Positions 1 through 9,879 of a stretch of DNA of 64,000 nucleotides are shown one piece after another. The first letter of the stretch is position 1; every line of letters starts with the position of its first letter. Origin of the DNA: Aquimonas sp041395245 (GTDB lineage: Bacteria > Pseudomonadota > Gammaproteobacteria > Xanthomonadales > Xanthomonadaceae); the NCBI GenBank assembly GCA_041395245.1, contig JAWLAY010000019.1, positions 28,597 through 92,596 of the forward strand, written 5' to 3'. The position numbers and the translations under genes were made by a program. The notes under the pieces were generated by a model that was given only the letters and a program-made list of their open reading frames with translations, searched no databases and was not told the DNA's origin.

Positions 1-1
1 G

Positions 2-412
2 CAGCGTGTGCTGGGCGACGACACCATCCTGCAAACCCTCCTGGCGGTCGGCTTCCTGCTGGTTTGCATTGTCAACACGATCGGATTGCTGATGGCCAAG
101 TTTAGCGGGCATGCGGGTGAGATCGGTGTCCGGCGAGCGTTGGGGGCGACCCGGCGACAGGTGTTTCAACAGTATCTCGTGCAGGCCGCAGTGATTGGCC
201 TCGCTGGTGGCGTGCTGGGCGTCGGTCTGACGTTCGCTGGGTTGGCGCTGATTGCGCGCCAGTCGGACGAGGTGGCCGCCGTGGCGCACATGGATGCAAC
301 GATGTTGCTGGTGACCTTGTGTGCCGCCGTCGGCGCCGCCGTGCTTGCTGGCTTGCTGCCAACCTGGCGCGCTTGTCAGACGCTGCCAGCCATCCAACTC
401 AAGACACAGTGA
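2..412 (+). CDS. ABC transporter permease, MacB/FtsX family (5' truncated)
   Basis: Only the last ~136 residues are in the window; the reading frame is already open at the left edge. The visible part is a C-terminal FtsX domain with three hydrophobic segments. After the first lies the motif GEIGVRRALGATRRQV, the conserved cytoplasmic loop of MacB/FtsX permeases that contacts the ATPase. Such permeases use ATP-driven conformational change in the periplasm to move substrates across the outer envelope or to act on lipoproteins or peptides. A second permease of the same type starts 7 bases downstream, so the two probably form a heterodimer. The ATPase and membrane-fusion genes would lie to the left, outside the window. 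Substrate unknown. Confidence 0.85.
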   Translation, partial: QRVLGDDTILQTLLAVGFLLVCIVNTIGLLMAKFSGHAGEIGVRRALGATRRQVFQQYLVQAAVIGLAGGVLGVGLTFAGLALIARQSDEVAAVAHMDATMLLVTLCAAVGAAVLAGLLPTWRACQTLPAIQLKTQ

Positions 413-419
413 GGACCGC

Positions 420-1634
420 ATGGAAATCCGTCCCATCATTTCAGCCTTGCTGCGCAGCAAGACCGGTGCCGTTCTGATCGCCATGCAGGTCGCGTTGACC
501 TTGGCGATCCTGAGCAATGCAGGCTATGTCGTGCAGGACCGCCTTGCGGTGGCGGCGCGCCCGACCGGAGCCGACGAAGAGAATGTGTTCTTCACGCGTT
601 GGTATGCATTTCGCGAGGGCGTGGACATCCCGGCGATGCTGGATCGCGATCTGGAGCTGATTCGTGCCATTCCGGGTGTGCGCAGCGTCGCAACGGCAAA
701 CATGGCCCCGCTCACCCAGTCCGGCTGGAATCTGACTGTCTCGCGGCATCAGGATGCGGACCGCGAAGAGACGTTCAATACCGCCTTCTACTTCACCTCG
801 GAAAGTCTCGTCGATACGCTGGGTCTGGAACTGGTGCAAGGTCGCGACTTCCGGCCGGACGAAGTACAAATCGTCGAGCCATCGATCGCCAACATCGCGC
901 CCAAGCACGCGATTCTGACCCGTGCGTTGGCGGAACAGTTGTTTCCCGACGAGAGTGAGTATGTGGGCAAGACAGCATTTCTCGGCGACTCGCAATTTGA
1001 AGTGGTGGGGATCGTCGAGCGTTTACAGTCTCCATGGGCACAACTGGAGCGGCGCGGCGAGGTCAGCATGATCGTACCGTTGCGACAACTCGTCGCCAGC
1101 GCCGCCTTCGTGGTGCGCAGCGAGCCTGGCCAGCAAGCCCGTGTGCAGAGGGATGTGGAGGCCGCGCTGGGCAAGGCCATGGATGGTCGGGTTCACCTTG
1201 GAACGACGACACTGTCGGAGGCACGGGCCAATCGCTACCGTACCCATTACGCCATGGCCTGGTTGTTGTTGTCGGTCATGGGCCTGCTGTTGCTGGTCAC
1301 CGCATCGGGGATCATCGGCATGGCCTCATTGTGGGTCAACCAACGCCGTAAGCAGATCGGAATACGACGTGCCATTGGTGCGCGCCGCGGCGACATCCTG
1401 CGTTATTTTCTGGTTGAGAACTTTCTGGTGACGTCGCTGGGCATCGCGTTCGGGATTGCGCTTGCGCTGTTGCTGAATCAATTGCTGATCCAGACCATCG
1501 ATGCGGCGCGTCTGCCTTTGTTGCACCTGCTCATCGGTGCGATGGTGCTGTGGTTGCTGGGCCTTGGCGCGGCCCTGGGGCCTGCTTGGCGCGCGGCGCG
1601 CATTCCACCGGCCGTCGCGACGCGCAGCGTGTGA
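420..1634 (+). CDS. ABC transporter permease, MacB/FtsX family
   Basis: 404 aa. The start at 420 directly follows the upstream permease stop and gives the usual short cytoplasmic tail before TM1 (about residues 13-32). A periplasmic MacB-type core of about 240 residues follows. The C-terminal FtsX domain (about 285-400) has three membrane segments and the loop RKQIGIRRAIGARRGDILRY. Length and architecture fit a full permease with one N-terminal and three C-terminal TMs. It is the partner of the truncated permease in front. It sits 10 bases ahead of a sigma-54 response regulator and kinase, so the transporter and its sensory system are probably one operon. I cannot tell macrolide, peptide or lipoprotein export apart from sequence alone. 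Confidence 0.85.
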   Translation: MEIRPIISALLRSKTGAVLIAMQVALTLAILSNAGYVVQDRLAVAARPTGADEENVFFTRWYAFREGVDIPAMLDRDLELIRAIPGVRSVATANMAPLTQSGWNLTVSRHQDADREETFNTAFYFTSESLVDTLGLELVQGRDFRPDEVQIVEPSIANIAPKHAILTRALAEQLFPDESEYVGKTAFLGDSQFEVVGIVERLQSPWAQLERRGEVSMIVPLRQLVASAAFVVRSEPGQQARVQRDVEAALGKAMDGRVHLGTTTLSEARANRYRTHYAMAWLLLSVMGLLLLVTASGIIGMASLWVNQRRKQIGIRRAIGARRGDILRYFLVENFLVTSLGIAFGIALALLLNQLLIQTIDAARLPLLHLLIGAMVLWLLGLGAALGPAWRAARIPPAVATRSV

Positions 1635-1644
1635 GAATGCGGGC

Positions 1645-2984
<1,340 letters not shown>

Positions 2985-2988
<4 letters not shown>

Positions 2989-4301
2989 AGCTATCTCGCG
3001 CCTTGGGTCGCGGTCCTGAACGACGATTGGTTCTGGTCATCTGGATCGCGGCTCTGTTTGGCGCCGTCGTGTTCGGTAGTTTGGCTCTGGTGTTGGACTG
3101 GCTGTCTGCGTTCGCGCTCACGCTGCTGATCACGCTACTGTCGGCGTGGTTAGCGACGAGCTATTTTCTGCAACCCTGGTTTGCAGTGTTCCGTGCCCTT
3201 TCCGGCTTGGTGTCGAGCTATCGGGAAGGTGACTTCAGTGTGGGGGTCGCCCGAGTCGAAACCGGTGCCTTGGGTGAGCTGATTGCCGCGCACAACGAAC
3301 TGGGCAGCGTGTTGCGTGAACAGCGTTTGCATCTGGTCCAGCGCGAGCTGTTGCTCGACACCATGGTGCAGCACACGCCGGTGTCGATGGTGTTGCTCGA
3401 CCCATCCGGCTTTGTGGTCTACGCCAACCTCGCTGCGCGCGCCCAAATGAATGGGGGGCGACGGCTGGAGGGAGATTCGATCAACCGACTGTTGCCCGCG
3501 TTGCCAACTGCCCTGCGCGAGTTGATCGAGGCGGAACAGGATGGTGTGTGCACGCTGTCTGAGGGGGAAGAGGAATCGGCCTGGCAGATTCTGCAGCGGG
3601 CGTTTCGCCTCAACGGGCGACCGCATCGACTATTGTTGATGCGACAACTCACTGCCGAGCTGCGGCGCGCGGAAGTGCAGGCCTGGAAAAAGGTGATACG
3701 CGTCATCAGCCACGAGATCAACAACTCGCTGGCGCCCATCGCGTCGCTGGCGAATTCGGGAGCCGAGTTGCTGCGCCGTGGGCAAAGCGAGCGACTGGAC
3801 AAGGTGCTGGAGACCATCGAGGAGCGCGCTCGCCATCTGGACGGATTCATCCAGGGCTATGCCACATTTGCAAGATTGCCAGCGCCACGCCTGCAGAAAG
3901 TTCGCTGGTCGGATCTGCTGCACAGGATTCAGGCCGAGGTCCTGTTTCACTGCGAATGCCCGACCGATGGCGAGGTCCGCGTCGATCCGGCGCAGATGGA
4001 GCAAGCGCTGCTGAACCTGCTGCGCAATGCGCATGAATCGGGCACGCCGCCGGAAGCGGTGGCGCTTCGGCTGCGAAGAGCGGGCGCGCGTTGGTGTCTG
4101 GATGTGCTGGATCGCGGGCCAGGCATGTCCGACACCGTACTGGCGCAAGCGCTACTGCCGTTCTACTCGACCAAGCGAAGCGGTACCGGGCTTGGATTGG
4201 CACTGACCCGCGAGATTGTGGAAGCGCATGGCGGGGAAATCCGCCTGCACAACCGCGAAGGCGGGGGGCTTGCGGTTCAGTTGTCACTGCCGTCGACCTG
4301 A
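2985..4301 (+). CDS. Membrane sensor histidine kinase, NtrY-like
   Basis: 438 aa. The start overlaps the response regulator stop by 4 bases (ATGA), so the pair is translationally coupled. Two TM segments lie in residues ~14-60 with almost no periplasmic loop, which suggests sensing within the membrane or through the transporter. A HAMP-like stretch and a PAS domain (~115-210) follow. The phosphoacceptor is H243 in VISHEINNSLAP. The ATPase domain has N-box LNLLRNAHESG, G1 DRGPGMSD and G2 GTGLGLAL. The layout matches NtrY-type kinases, which pair with NtrC-type regulators, consistent with the gene before it. The next gene (atpI) begins 155 bases on behind its own promoter candidate, so this is probably the last gene of the transporter operon. 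Confidence 0.9.
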
Positions 4302-4383
4302 CGAAGGCCTGCGCCGGTCGGGCAATCCATACGCGGGCGAATCCCGTCAGGCGGTGCCGACCAAAGTCTCCTATGCTCCCAAG

Positions 4384-4413
4384 TTGCTACTGGTAGAGCG
4401 GGCTGGCTATACT
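4384..4413 (+). promoter_or_regulatory. Candidate sigma-70 promoter for the atp operon
   Basis: A TTGCTA hexamer (4384-4389) and TATACT (4408-4413) are separated by 18 bases, 44 bases before the atpI start. This is the best -35/-10 pair in the gap between the kinase gene and atpI. Read by eye only. Confidence 0.45.
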
Positions 4414-4456
4414 TCGCAGGCTTTTGAGGGCGTTTTCAGCGCCCTGCATCCTTAAT

Positions 4457-4840
4457 ATGACCGGTCCCGCTGCCATGAATCCTGTGGAAACCGGCCGACG
4501 CTCCGGCTATCAACTTGCCGCCATGCAGGCGCTGGTTGCTGTCTGTGTAGCGGCGGCGTTCCTGGCTCAGGGCAGACAGGCCGCGATAGGCGCACTATTC
4601 AGTGGGCTCGTTGTCGCGCTGGGTTCGGTGCTTGTGGCTTGGCGGGCAACCGCGGGGGGTGTTCAGGCGGCCGGTTCGGTTCTGGTTCGTCTGGCAAGTG
4701 CACTGCTTATCAAGTGGGTGCTGATCGGTGTCGCGATGTATTTTGCATTTGCGCATCTCGAGCTGCCGCCTCTGCCGGTTTTGGCGGGGCTGTGCGCCGG
4801 ACTGGTCCTGCTCCCCTTCTTCATTGGTCTTAAATCGTGA
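4457..4840 (+). CDS. atpI: ATP synthase protein I
   Basis: 127 aa hydrophobic protein with four predicted membrane segments, at the head of the ATP synthase operon where atpI normally sits. In other bacteria AtpI helps assemble the c-ring and is not part of the finished enzyme. The sequence is poorly conserved, as usual for AtpI; position and topology carry the call. An alternative start at 4475 would give 121 aa. Neither start has a strong ribosome site. The gene ends 11 bases before atpB. Confidence 0.8.
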   Translation: MTGPAAMNPVETGRRSGYQLAAMQALVAVCVAAAFLAQGRQAAIGALFSGLVVALGSVLVAWRATAGGVQAAGSVLVRLASALLIKWVLIGVAMYFAFAHLELPPLPVLAGLCAGLVLLPFFIGLKS

Positions 4841-4851
4841 CGGTGTCCTAG

Positions 4852-5697
4852 ATGAGTGTGGAAGCAGAGTCCGCCTCGGGTGGTTTGAACGAATACATCA
4901 CCCATCACTTGCATCACGGTCAAATTGATACCGGTCTGGTTGACGGTAAGCTCGGTCTGTTCAACTGGGACAGCTGGGCGGTCAGCTTGGTCCTGGGCTT
5001 GTTGTTCCTGTTCTGGTTCTGGTCCGTGGCGCGGCGTGCCACCGCGGGTGTTCCCGGCAAGATGCAGGCCTTTGTGGAGATGGTTGTCGAATTCATCGAC
5101 ACGCAGGTCAAGGACAGCTTCCACGGCGATCGTCGTTCTGTGGCGCCGCTGGCGCTGACGATTTTCATGTGGGTGGTCTTCATGAACACCATGGACTTGC
5201 TGCCGCTCGATTTGCCGGGCTGGGTGGTTTCCATGGTGGCAGGTGAAGAAGCTGCCCATCACTTCTACATGCGGGTGGTGCCGACCGCCGATTTGAACAC
5301 GACGCTCGGTCTGTCGGTCACGGTGTTCTTCATTCTTATCGGTCACGCCTTGGCGGCCAAGGGCGGTTTCGGGTTCGGAAAGGAATTGCTGACCGCACCC
5401 TTCCACGCTCACGGCGGCATGGCGGTAGTACTGGCGCCGGTCAATCTCATCATGAACATCATCGAGTGGCTGGTGAAGCCGATCTCGCTGGCAATGCGAC
5501 TGTTCGGCAACATGTACGGTGGCGAGCTGGTCTTCATGCTGATCGCTGGCCTGCTCGCCAGTGGTGTGACCTTCGCGCCGGGCGTGCTGTTCAATGCCGC
5601 TTGGGGCATCTTCCACATCCTCATCATTCTGTTGCAGGCTTTCATCTTCATGGTGCTAACGGTGGTGTACATCGCCGGTGCCCGTGAGGGTCACTGA
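4852..5697 (+). CDS. atpB: F1Fo ATP synthase subunit a
   Basis: 281 aa integral membrane subunit that forms the two proton half-channels against the c-ring. The conserved helix carries the essential arginine in LAMRLFGNMYGGELVF. The N-terminus (EYITHHLHH) resembles the E. coli subunit, and five to six hydrophobic helices are visible. Length is typical of proteobacterial a subunits (~270 aa). The start at 4852 is the first ATG after atpI. Confident from sequence and operon position. Confidence 0.97.
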   Translation: MSVEAESASGGLNEYITHHLHHGQIDTGLVDGKLGLFNWDSWAVSLVLGLLFLFWFWSVARRATAGVPGKMQAFVEMVVEFIDTQVKDSFHGDRRSVAPLALTIFMWVVFMNTMDLLPLDLPGWVVSMVAGEEAAHHFYMRVVPTADLNTTLGLSVTVFFILIGHALAAKGGFGFGKELLTAPFHAHGGMAVVLAPVNLIMNIIEWLVKPISLAMRLFGNMYGGELVFMLIAGLLASGVTFAPGVLFNAAWGIFHILIILLQAFIFMVLTVVYIAGAREGH

Positions 5698-5771
5698 GGC
5701 CACTCCGCGGCACGCTGTCACTGCTGTTTCCCATTTTCACTTCACCTTTCAAACGTTGCAGGAGATCCACC

Positions 5772-6035
5772 ATGGAATTCATCGCTCAAGTTCAGGGCCT
5801 CACCGCCATCGCCATCGGCATCATCATCGGTCTCGGTGCTTTGGGTGCCTGCCTGGGTATCGCCATCATGGGCTCGAAGTTCCTTGAGTCTGCTGCCCGT
5901 CAGCCTGAGCTGGTCCCGATGCTGCAGGGCCGCATGTTCCTGCTGGCTGGTCTGATCGACGCGGCCTTCATCATCGGCTTGGCCGTGGCGCTGTTCTTCG
6001 GCGTTGCCAATCCGCTGCTGTCGAAGCTGGCCTGA
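5772..6035 (+). CDS. atpE: F1Fo ATP synthase subunit c
   Basis: 87 aa two-helix hairpin that forms the rotor ring. Helix 1 is glycine-rich (GIIIGLGALGACLG), the polar loop is ARQPEL, and helix 2 carries the ion-binding carboxylate D63 (GLIDAAF). An aspartate without the extra polar ligands of sodium-type rings points to proton coupling. A strong AGGAG site lies 7 bases before the start, matching the need for many copies per complex. The leader between atpB and atpE is 74 bases long, which often improves translation of this gene. Confidence 0.97.
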   Translation: MEFIAQVQGLTAIAIGIIIGLGALGACLGIAIMGSKFLESAARQPELVPMLQGRMFLLAGLIDAAFIIGLAVALFFGVANPLLSKLA

Positions 6036-6123
6036 TTCAAAGGTTTGCGAGGTCTTTCGAGGCCTCGTGGCCGGTGGGTAGTGTTACCGCTACCCGCCTC
6101 ACGCACCGGATACAGGAGTTGTC

Positions 6124-6594
6124 ATGGATATCAACATGACCTTCTTCGGCCAGATGCTGTCGTTCGCGATACTCATCTGGTTCACGATGAAGTTTATTTG
6201 GCCGCCGCTCACATTGGCCATTGAGGAACGGCAGAAGAAGATCGCCGAAGGTCTGGCGGCTGCCGAACGCAGCCACAAGGATCTGGCACAGGCCGAATCC
6301 CGCATTACCGATCTGCTCAAGGACGCTCGTGGCAAAGCCAACGAGATCATCGAGCAGGCCCATGCGCGCGCCAATCAGATCGTCGACAAGGCGAAGGAAG
6401 ACGCTGTTGCCGAGGCAGAACGTCAACGAGCAGCGGCCGAGGCGGAAATCGCTGCGGCGGCCCATCGTGCTCGTGAAGAACTGCGTCAGCAGATTTCCGC
6501 ATTGGCGATCAGTGGCGCGGAGAAGGTGTTGCGTCGCGAGATCGATGGCAACACGCACAAAGCCTTGTTGGCTGACCTCGCGACCGAGATCTGA
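6124..6594 (+). CDS. atpF: F1Fo ATP synthase subunit b
   Basis: 156 aa peripheral-stalk subunit. One N-terminal membrane helix (residues ~5-27) is followed by a long, highly charged, alanine-rich helix (about 30-140) that dimerises as a right-handed coiled coil and reaches up to delta on F1. The length equals E. coli AtpF (156 aa). It is followed 2 bases later by atpH, so the two stalk subunits are probably translated together. Confidence 0.96.
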   Translation: MDINMTFFGQMLSFAILIWFTMKFIWPPLTLAIEERQKKIAEGLAAAERSHKDLAQAESRITDLLKDARGKANEIIEQAHARANQIVDKAKEDAVAEAERQRAAAEAEIAAAAHRAREELRQQISALAISGAEKVLRREIDGNTHKALLADLATEI

Positions 6595-6596
6595 GC

Positions 6597-7124
6597 ATGA
6601 GCAACGTTGCCACTCTGGCTCGCCCTTATGCTCGCGCGGCGTTCGCGTTGGCGAGTAAATCCACAAGTCTGGCGCAGTGGTCGATATCGCTGCAGTTCAG
6701 TGCGGCGGCGGCGATGGACGCCCGCGTGGCGCAACTGATCGGTCATCCGCGTCTTGCGGCAGATGAACTGGTTGGCGTGCTGGCAGCGCCCGAATGCAGT
6801 GAGGATCAACTGCAGTTTCTGGCCGTGCTGGCCGACAATCGCCGTCTGTCCTTGCTGCCGGAAATCGCCGCCCAGTTCGAAGGACTGCGCGCGGAGGCGG
6901 AGCGGACGATCCGGGTCACGGTGACGTCCGCAGTTGCCATGGATGCCGCTGACACGGCGGCATTGTTGGATGCCTTGCGTCGACGTTTTGGAACCGAGGT
7001 CGTCATGCAGCAGCAGGTCGACCCGGAGCTGATCGGCGGGGCGGTCATCGACGCTGGCGATCTGGTGATCGATGGCTCGGTGCGCGGCAAATTGCAGCGT
7101 ATGGAACGCGCGCTCAGTCATTGA
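6597..7124 (+). CDS. atpH: F1 ATP synthase subunit delta
   Basis: 175 aa. This soluble subunit joins the b dimer to the top of the alpha3-beta3 head (the OSCP equivalent). It has the characteristic start VATLARPYARAAFALA, a helical N-terminal domain of ~105 residues, and a C-terminal part with VDPELIGGAVIDAGDLVIDGSVRGKL, the family signature. The length is normal (E. coli 177). An unusually long spacer separates it from atpA. Confidence 0.96.
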   Translation: MSNVATLARPYARAAFALASKSTSLAQWSISLQFSAAAAMDARVAQLIGHPRLAADELVGVLAAPECSEDQLQFLAVLADNRRLSLLPEIAAQFEGLRAEAERTIRVTVTSAVAMDAADTAALLDALRRRFGTEVVMQQQVDPELIGGAVIDAGDLVIDGSVRGKLQRMERALSH

Positions 7125-7319
7125 GCGCGTGTGTTTGCATCAAATGGAGGCGACGCCTCCAGGCGCAGGGACGTGCCGACCATCGGGCCAACCAGCCCGG
7201 TGGCGCACGCGTATCGCTTGCGCGTCGGACACCAGGGCAGTCGCTTCACGAAAGCGCGCCAGTGAACGACGTGTTTCGCTACGGCCCACTCACGAATTCA
7301 AAATCTCAGGGAAATTCCC
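7125..7319 (+). other. Long atpH-atpA spacer with hairpin
   Basis: 195 bases without a gene lie inside the operon, where most relatives have a few dozen at most. A compact perfect hairpin (GGAGGC-gac-GCCTCC, 7146-7160) lies near its start, with no T-run after it, so it is not an intrinsic terminator. It could protect mRNA ends or adjust the subunit ratio between the Fo/delta and F1 parts. No second promoter was recognised. Confidence 0.5.
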
Positions 7320-8867
7320 ATGCAGAGTCAGCTCAATCCTTCTGAAATCAGCGAACTGATCAAGGGCCGTATCGAGAAGGTCAAGCTCGCCGCCGAGGCG
7401 CGCAACGAAGGCTCGATCACCTCTGTGGCCGACGGCATTGTCCGCATCCACGGTCTGGTCGATGTGATGGCCGGTGAAATGATCGAACTGCCAGGCGACA
7501 CCTACGCGCTCGCGCTGAACCTCGAGCGTGATTCGGTGGGTGCCGTGGTCCTTGGTGACTACGAACACCTTCGCGAAGGCAACACGGTGAAAACCACCGG
7601 ACGCATTCTCGAAGTGCCGGTTGGTGAGGCGCTGTTGGGTCGCGTCGTCGATGCGCTGGGCAACCCGATTGACGGCAAGGGCCCGATCAATGCCAGCGAA
7701 TCCTCGCCCATCGAAAAGGTTGCTCCGGGCGTGATCTGGCGCAAGTCGGTCGATCAGCCGGTACAGACCGGTTACAAGTCGGTTGACGCCATGATTCCGG
7801 TCGGTCGCGGTCAGCGCGAGCTGATCATTGGTGACCGCCAGACCGGCAAGACCGCACTTGCCATCGACGCCATCATCAATCAGAAGGGCACGGGCGTTAA
7901 GTGCATCTACGTCGCCATCGGTCAGAAGGCGTCGTCGGTCGCCAACGTGGTCCGCAAGCTGGAAGAATATGGCGCACTGGCGCATACCATCGTGGTCGCG
8001 GCAACCGCGTCCGAATCCGCGGCAATGCAGTTCATCGCGCCGTATTCCGGCTGTTCGATGGGCGAGTACTTCCGCGACAACGGCGAAGACGCGCTGATCA
8101 TCTATGACGATCTGTCGAAGCAGGCGGTGGCCTATCGCCAGGTGTCGTTGCTGCTGCGCCGTCCGCCGGGCCGCGAAGCCTATCCCGGCGACGTGTTCTA
8201 CCTCCACTCGCGTTTGCTGGAGCGTGCCGCGCGCGTCAACGAGGAATACGTCGAGAAGCACACCAATGGTCGCGTGAAGGGCAAGACTGGCTCGCTGACG
8301 GCATTGCCGATCATCGAGACGCAGGCCGGTGACGTGTCCGCCTTCGTGCCGACCAACGTGATTTCGATTACCGATGGTCAGATCTTCCTGGAAACCGACT
8401 TGTTCAACGCGGGCATTCGCCCCGCTGTGAACGCCGGTATCTCAGTGTCGCGCGTGGGTGGTGCGGCGCAGACCAAGATCATCAAGAAGCTGGGTGGTGG
8501 TATCCGCCTCGCCCTCGCGCAGTTCCGCGAACTGGCCGCGTTTGCGCAGTTCGCCTCCGACCTGGACGAAACCACCCGTAAGCAGCTGGAGCGCGGACAG
8601 CGCGTCACCGAGCTGATGAAGCAGAAGCAGTACGCCCCGCTGTCGATCGCCGATATGGCCTTGTCGCTGTATGCGGTGGACAACGGCTTTATGGACGATC
8701 TGCCGCTTGCCAAGATCGGCGCGTTCGAAGCCGGTCTGCACGCCCATTTCGCCAATACGCAAGGTGCACTGATGAAGCAGATCACCGACAGCGGCAATTG
8801 GGACAAGGACATTGAAGCCGCCTTCAAGAAGGGCATCCAGGACTTCAAGGCCACCGGAACCTGGTGA
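7320..8867 (+). CDS. atpA: F1 ATP synthase subunit alpha
   Basis: 515 aa non-catalytic nucleotide-binding subunit of the F1 hexamer. It has an N-terminal beta-barrel (residues ~25-95), Walker A GDRQTGKT near residue 171, and VGRGQRELIIGD before it. The ATP synthase alpha/beta signature PAVNAGISVSRVG (residues ~370) carries the arginine finger that reaches into the catalytic site of beta. The C-terminal helical domain is complete. The length is close to E. coli AtpA (513). Confidence 0.98.
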   Translation: MQSQLNPSEISELIKGRIEKVKLAAEARNEGSITSVADGIVRIHGLVDVMAGEMIELPGDTYALALNLERDSVGAVVLGDYEHLREGNTVKTTGRILEVPVGEALLGRVVDALGNPIDGKGPINASESSPIEKVAPGVIWRKSVDQPVQTGYKSVDAMIPVGRGQRELIIGDRQTGKTALAIDAIINQKGTGVKCIYVAIGQKASSVANVVRKLEEYGALAHTIVVAATASESAAMQFIAPYSGCSMGEYFRDNGEDALIIYDDLSKQAVAYRQVSLLLRRPPGREAYPGDVFYLHSRLLERAARVNEEYVEKHTNGRVKGKTGSLTALPIIETQAGDVSAFVPTNVISITDGQIFLETDLFNAGIRPAVNAGISVSRVGGAAQTKIIKKLGGGIRLALAQFRELAAFAQFASDLDETTRKQLERGQRVTELMKQKQYAPLSIADMALSLYAVDNGFMDDLPLAKIGAFEAGLHAHFANTQGALMKQITDSGNWDKDIEAAFKKGIQDFKATGTW

Positions 8868-8955
8868 GCGATGAATCCGTGGTGCCGGCCGGGATGATCG
8901 GTCGGCACCGCATCCGGATCTGACTCTCCGCGCAGCAAGTAGAGCGAGCAAACAC

Positions 8956-9819
8956 ATGGCAGGCGGTCGCGAAATCAAGTCGAAAATCAAGTCGGTGCAG
9001 AACACCCGCAAGGTGACGCGTGCGCTCGAGATGGTATCGGCATCGAAAATCCGTAAGGCGCAGGACCGCATGAAGGCGTCGCGTCCGTACGCGCGTCTGA
9101 TGCGTCAGGTCATTGGTCATATCGCGAAGGCCAACAGTGATTACGTGCATCCCTACATGGCCCAGCGCAAGGACGTGAAGCGGGTCGGCTATATCGTGGT
9201 CTCGACAGATCGCGGGCTGTGCGGCGGACTCAACTCCAACCTGTTCCGCAAGCTGATCGGCGAAATCCGTAAATGGCAGGAACAGGGCGTCGAAGTCGAT
9301 GTCGTGGCGGTTGGTCAAAAGGCGAACACCTTCTTCCGTCGTCTGAAGGTCAACATGGTGGCGTCGGTCACCCACATGGGCGAGAAGCCGCAGCTTGAGC
9401 AGCTGATCGGTGTGATTCGGGTCATGTTGGATGCCTACGAAGCGGGCACGCTGGACCGCGTCAACGTGGCCTACAACGACTTCGTCAATACCATGGTGCA
9501 GAAGGCCAGCATCGACCCGCTGTTGCCCTTGCCGCCCAGCGAAACGCTGGAAACCAAGCATGACTGGGACTACATCTACGAGCCCTCCGCGCCGAGCGTG
9601 TTGAACGACGTGTTGACGCGGTATGTCGAATCGCTGGTTTACCAGGCAGTGCTTGAGAACATCGCCTCGGAACAGGCGGCACGCATGGTGGCGATGAAGT
9701 CGGCATCGGATAATGCGACCAAGCTGATCGGTACCCTGAATCTGATCTACAACAAGGCTCGCCAGGCCGCGATCACGCAGGAAATTTCCGAGATCGTCGG
9801 TGGCGCAGCGGCGGTTTAA
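8956..9819 (+). CDS. atpG: F1 ATP synthase subunit gamma
   Basis: 287 aa central rotor shaft. The N-terminal helix (GREIKSKIKSVQNTRKVTRA) and the C-terminal helix (LIYNKARQAAITQEISEIVG) form the coiled coil that turns inside alpha3-beta3; both ends match the family closely. The middle has the Rossmann-like core with DRGLCGGLN. The length equals E. coli AtpG (287). The 88-base gap after atpA holds no gene. Confidence 0.98.
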   Translation: MAGGREIKSKIKSVQNTRKVTRALEMVSASKIRKAQDRMKASRPYARLMRQVIGHIAKANSDYVHPYMAQRKDVKRVGYIVVSTDRGLCGGLNSNLFRKLIGEIRKWQEQGVEVDVVAVGQKANTFFRRLKVNMVASVTHMGEKPQLEQLIGVIRVMLDAYEAGTLDRVNVAYNDFVNTMVQKASIDPLLPLPPSETLETKHDWDYIYEPSAPSVLNDVLTRYVESLVYQAVLENIASEQAARMVAMKSASDNATKLIGTLNLIYNKARQAAITQEISEIVGGAAAV

Positions 9820-9879
9820 CCCTTCATGGCTGGCGCCCGGTGCGCTGCCGAACGCAATTGAAATCAAGAGGATCCTGAA

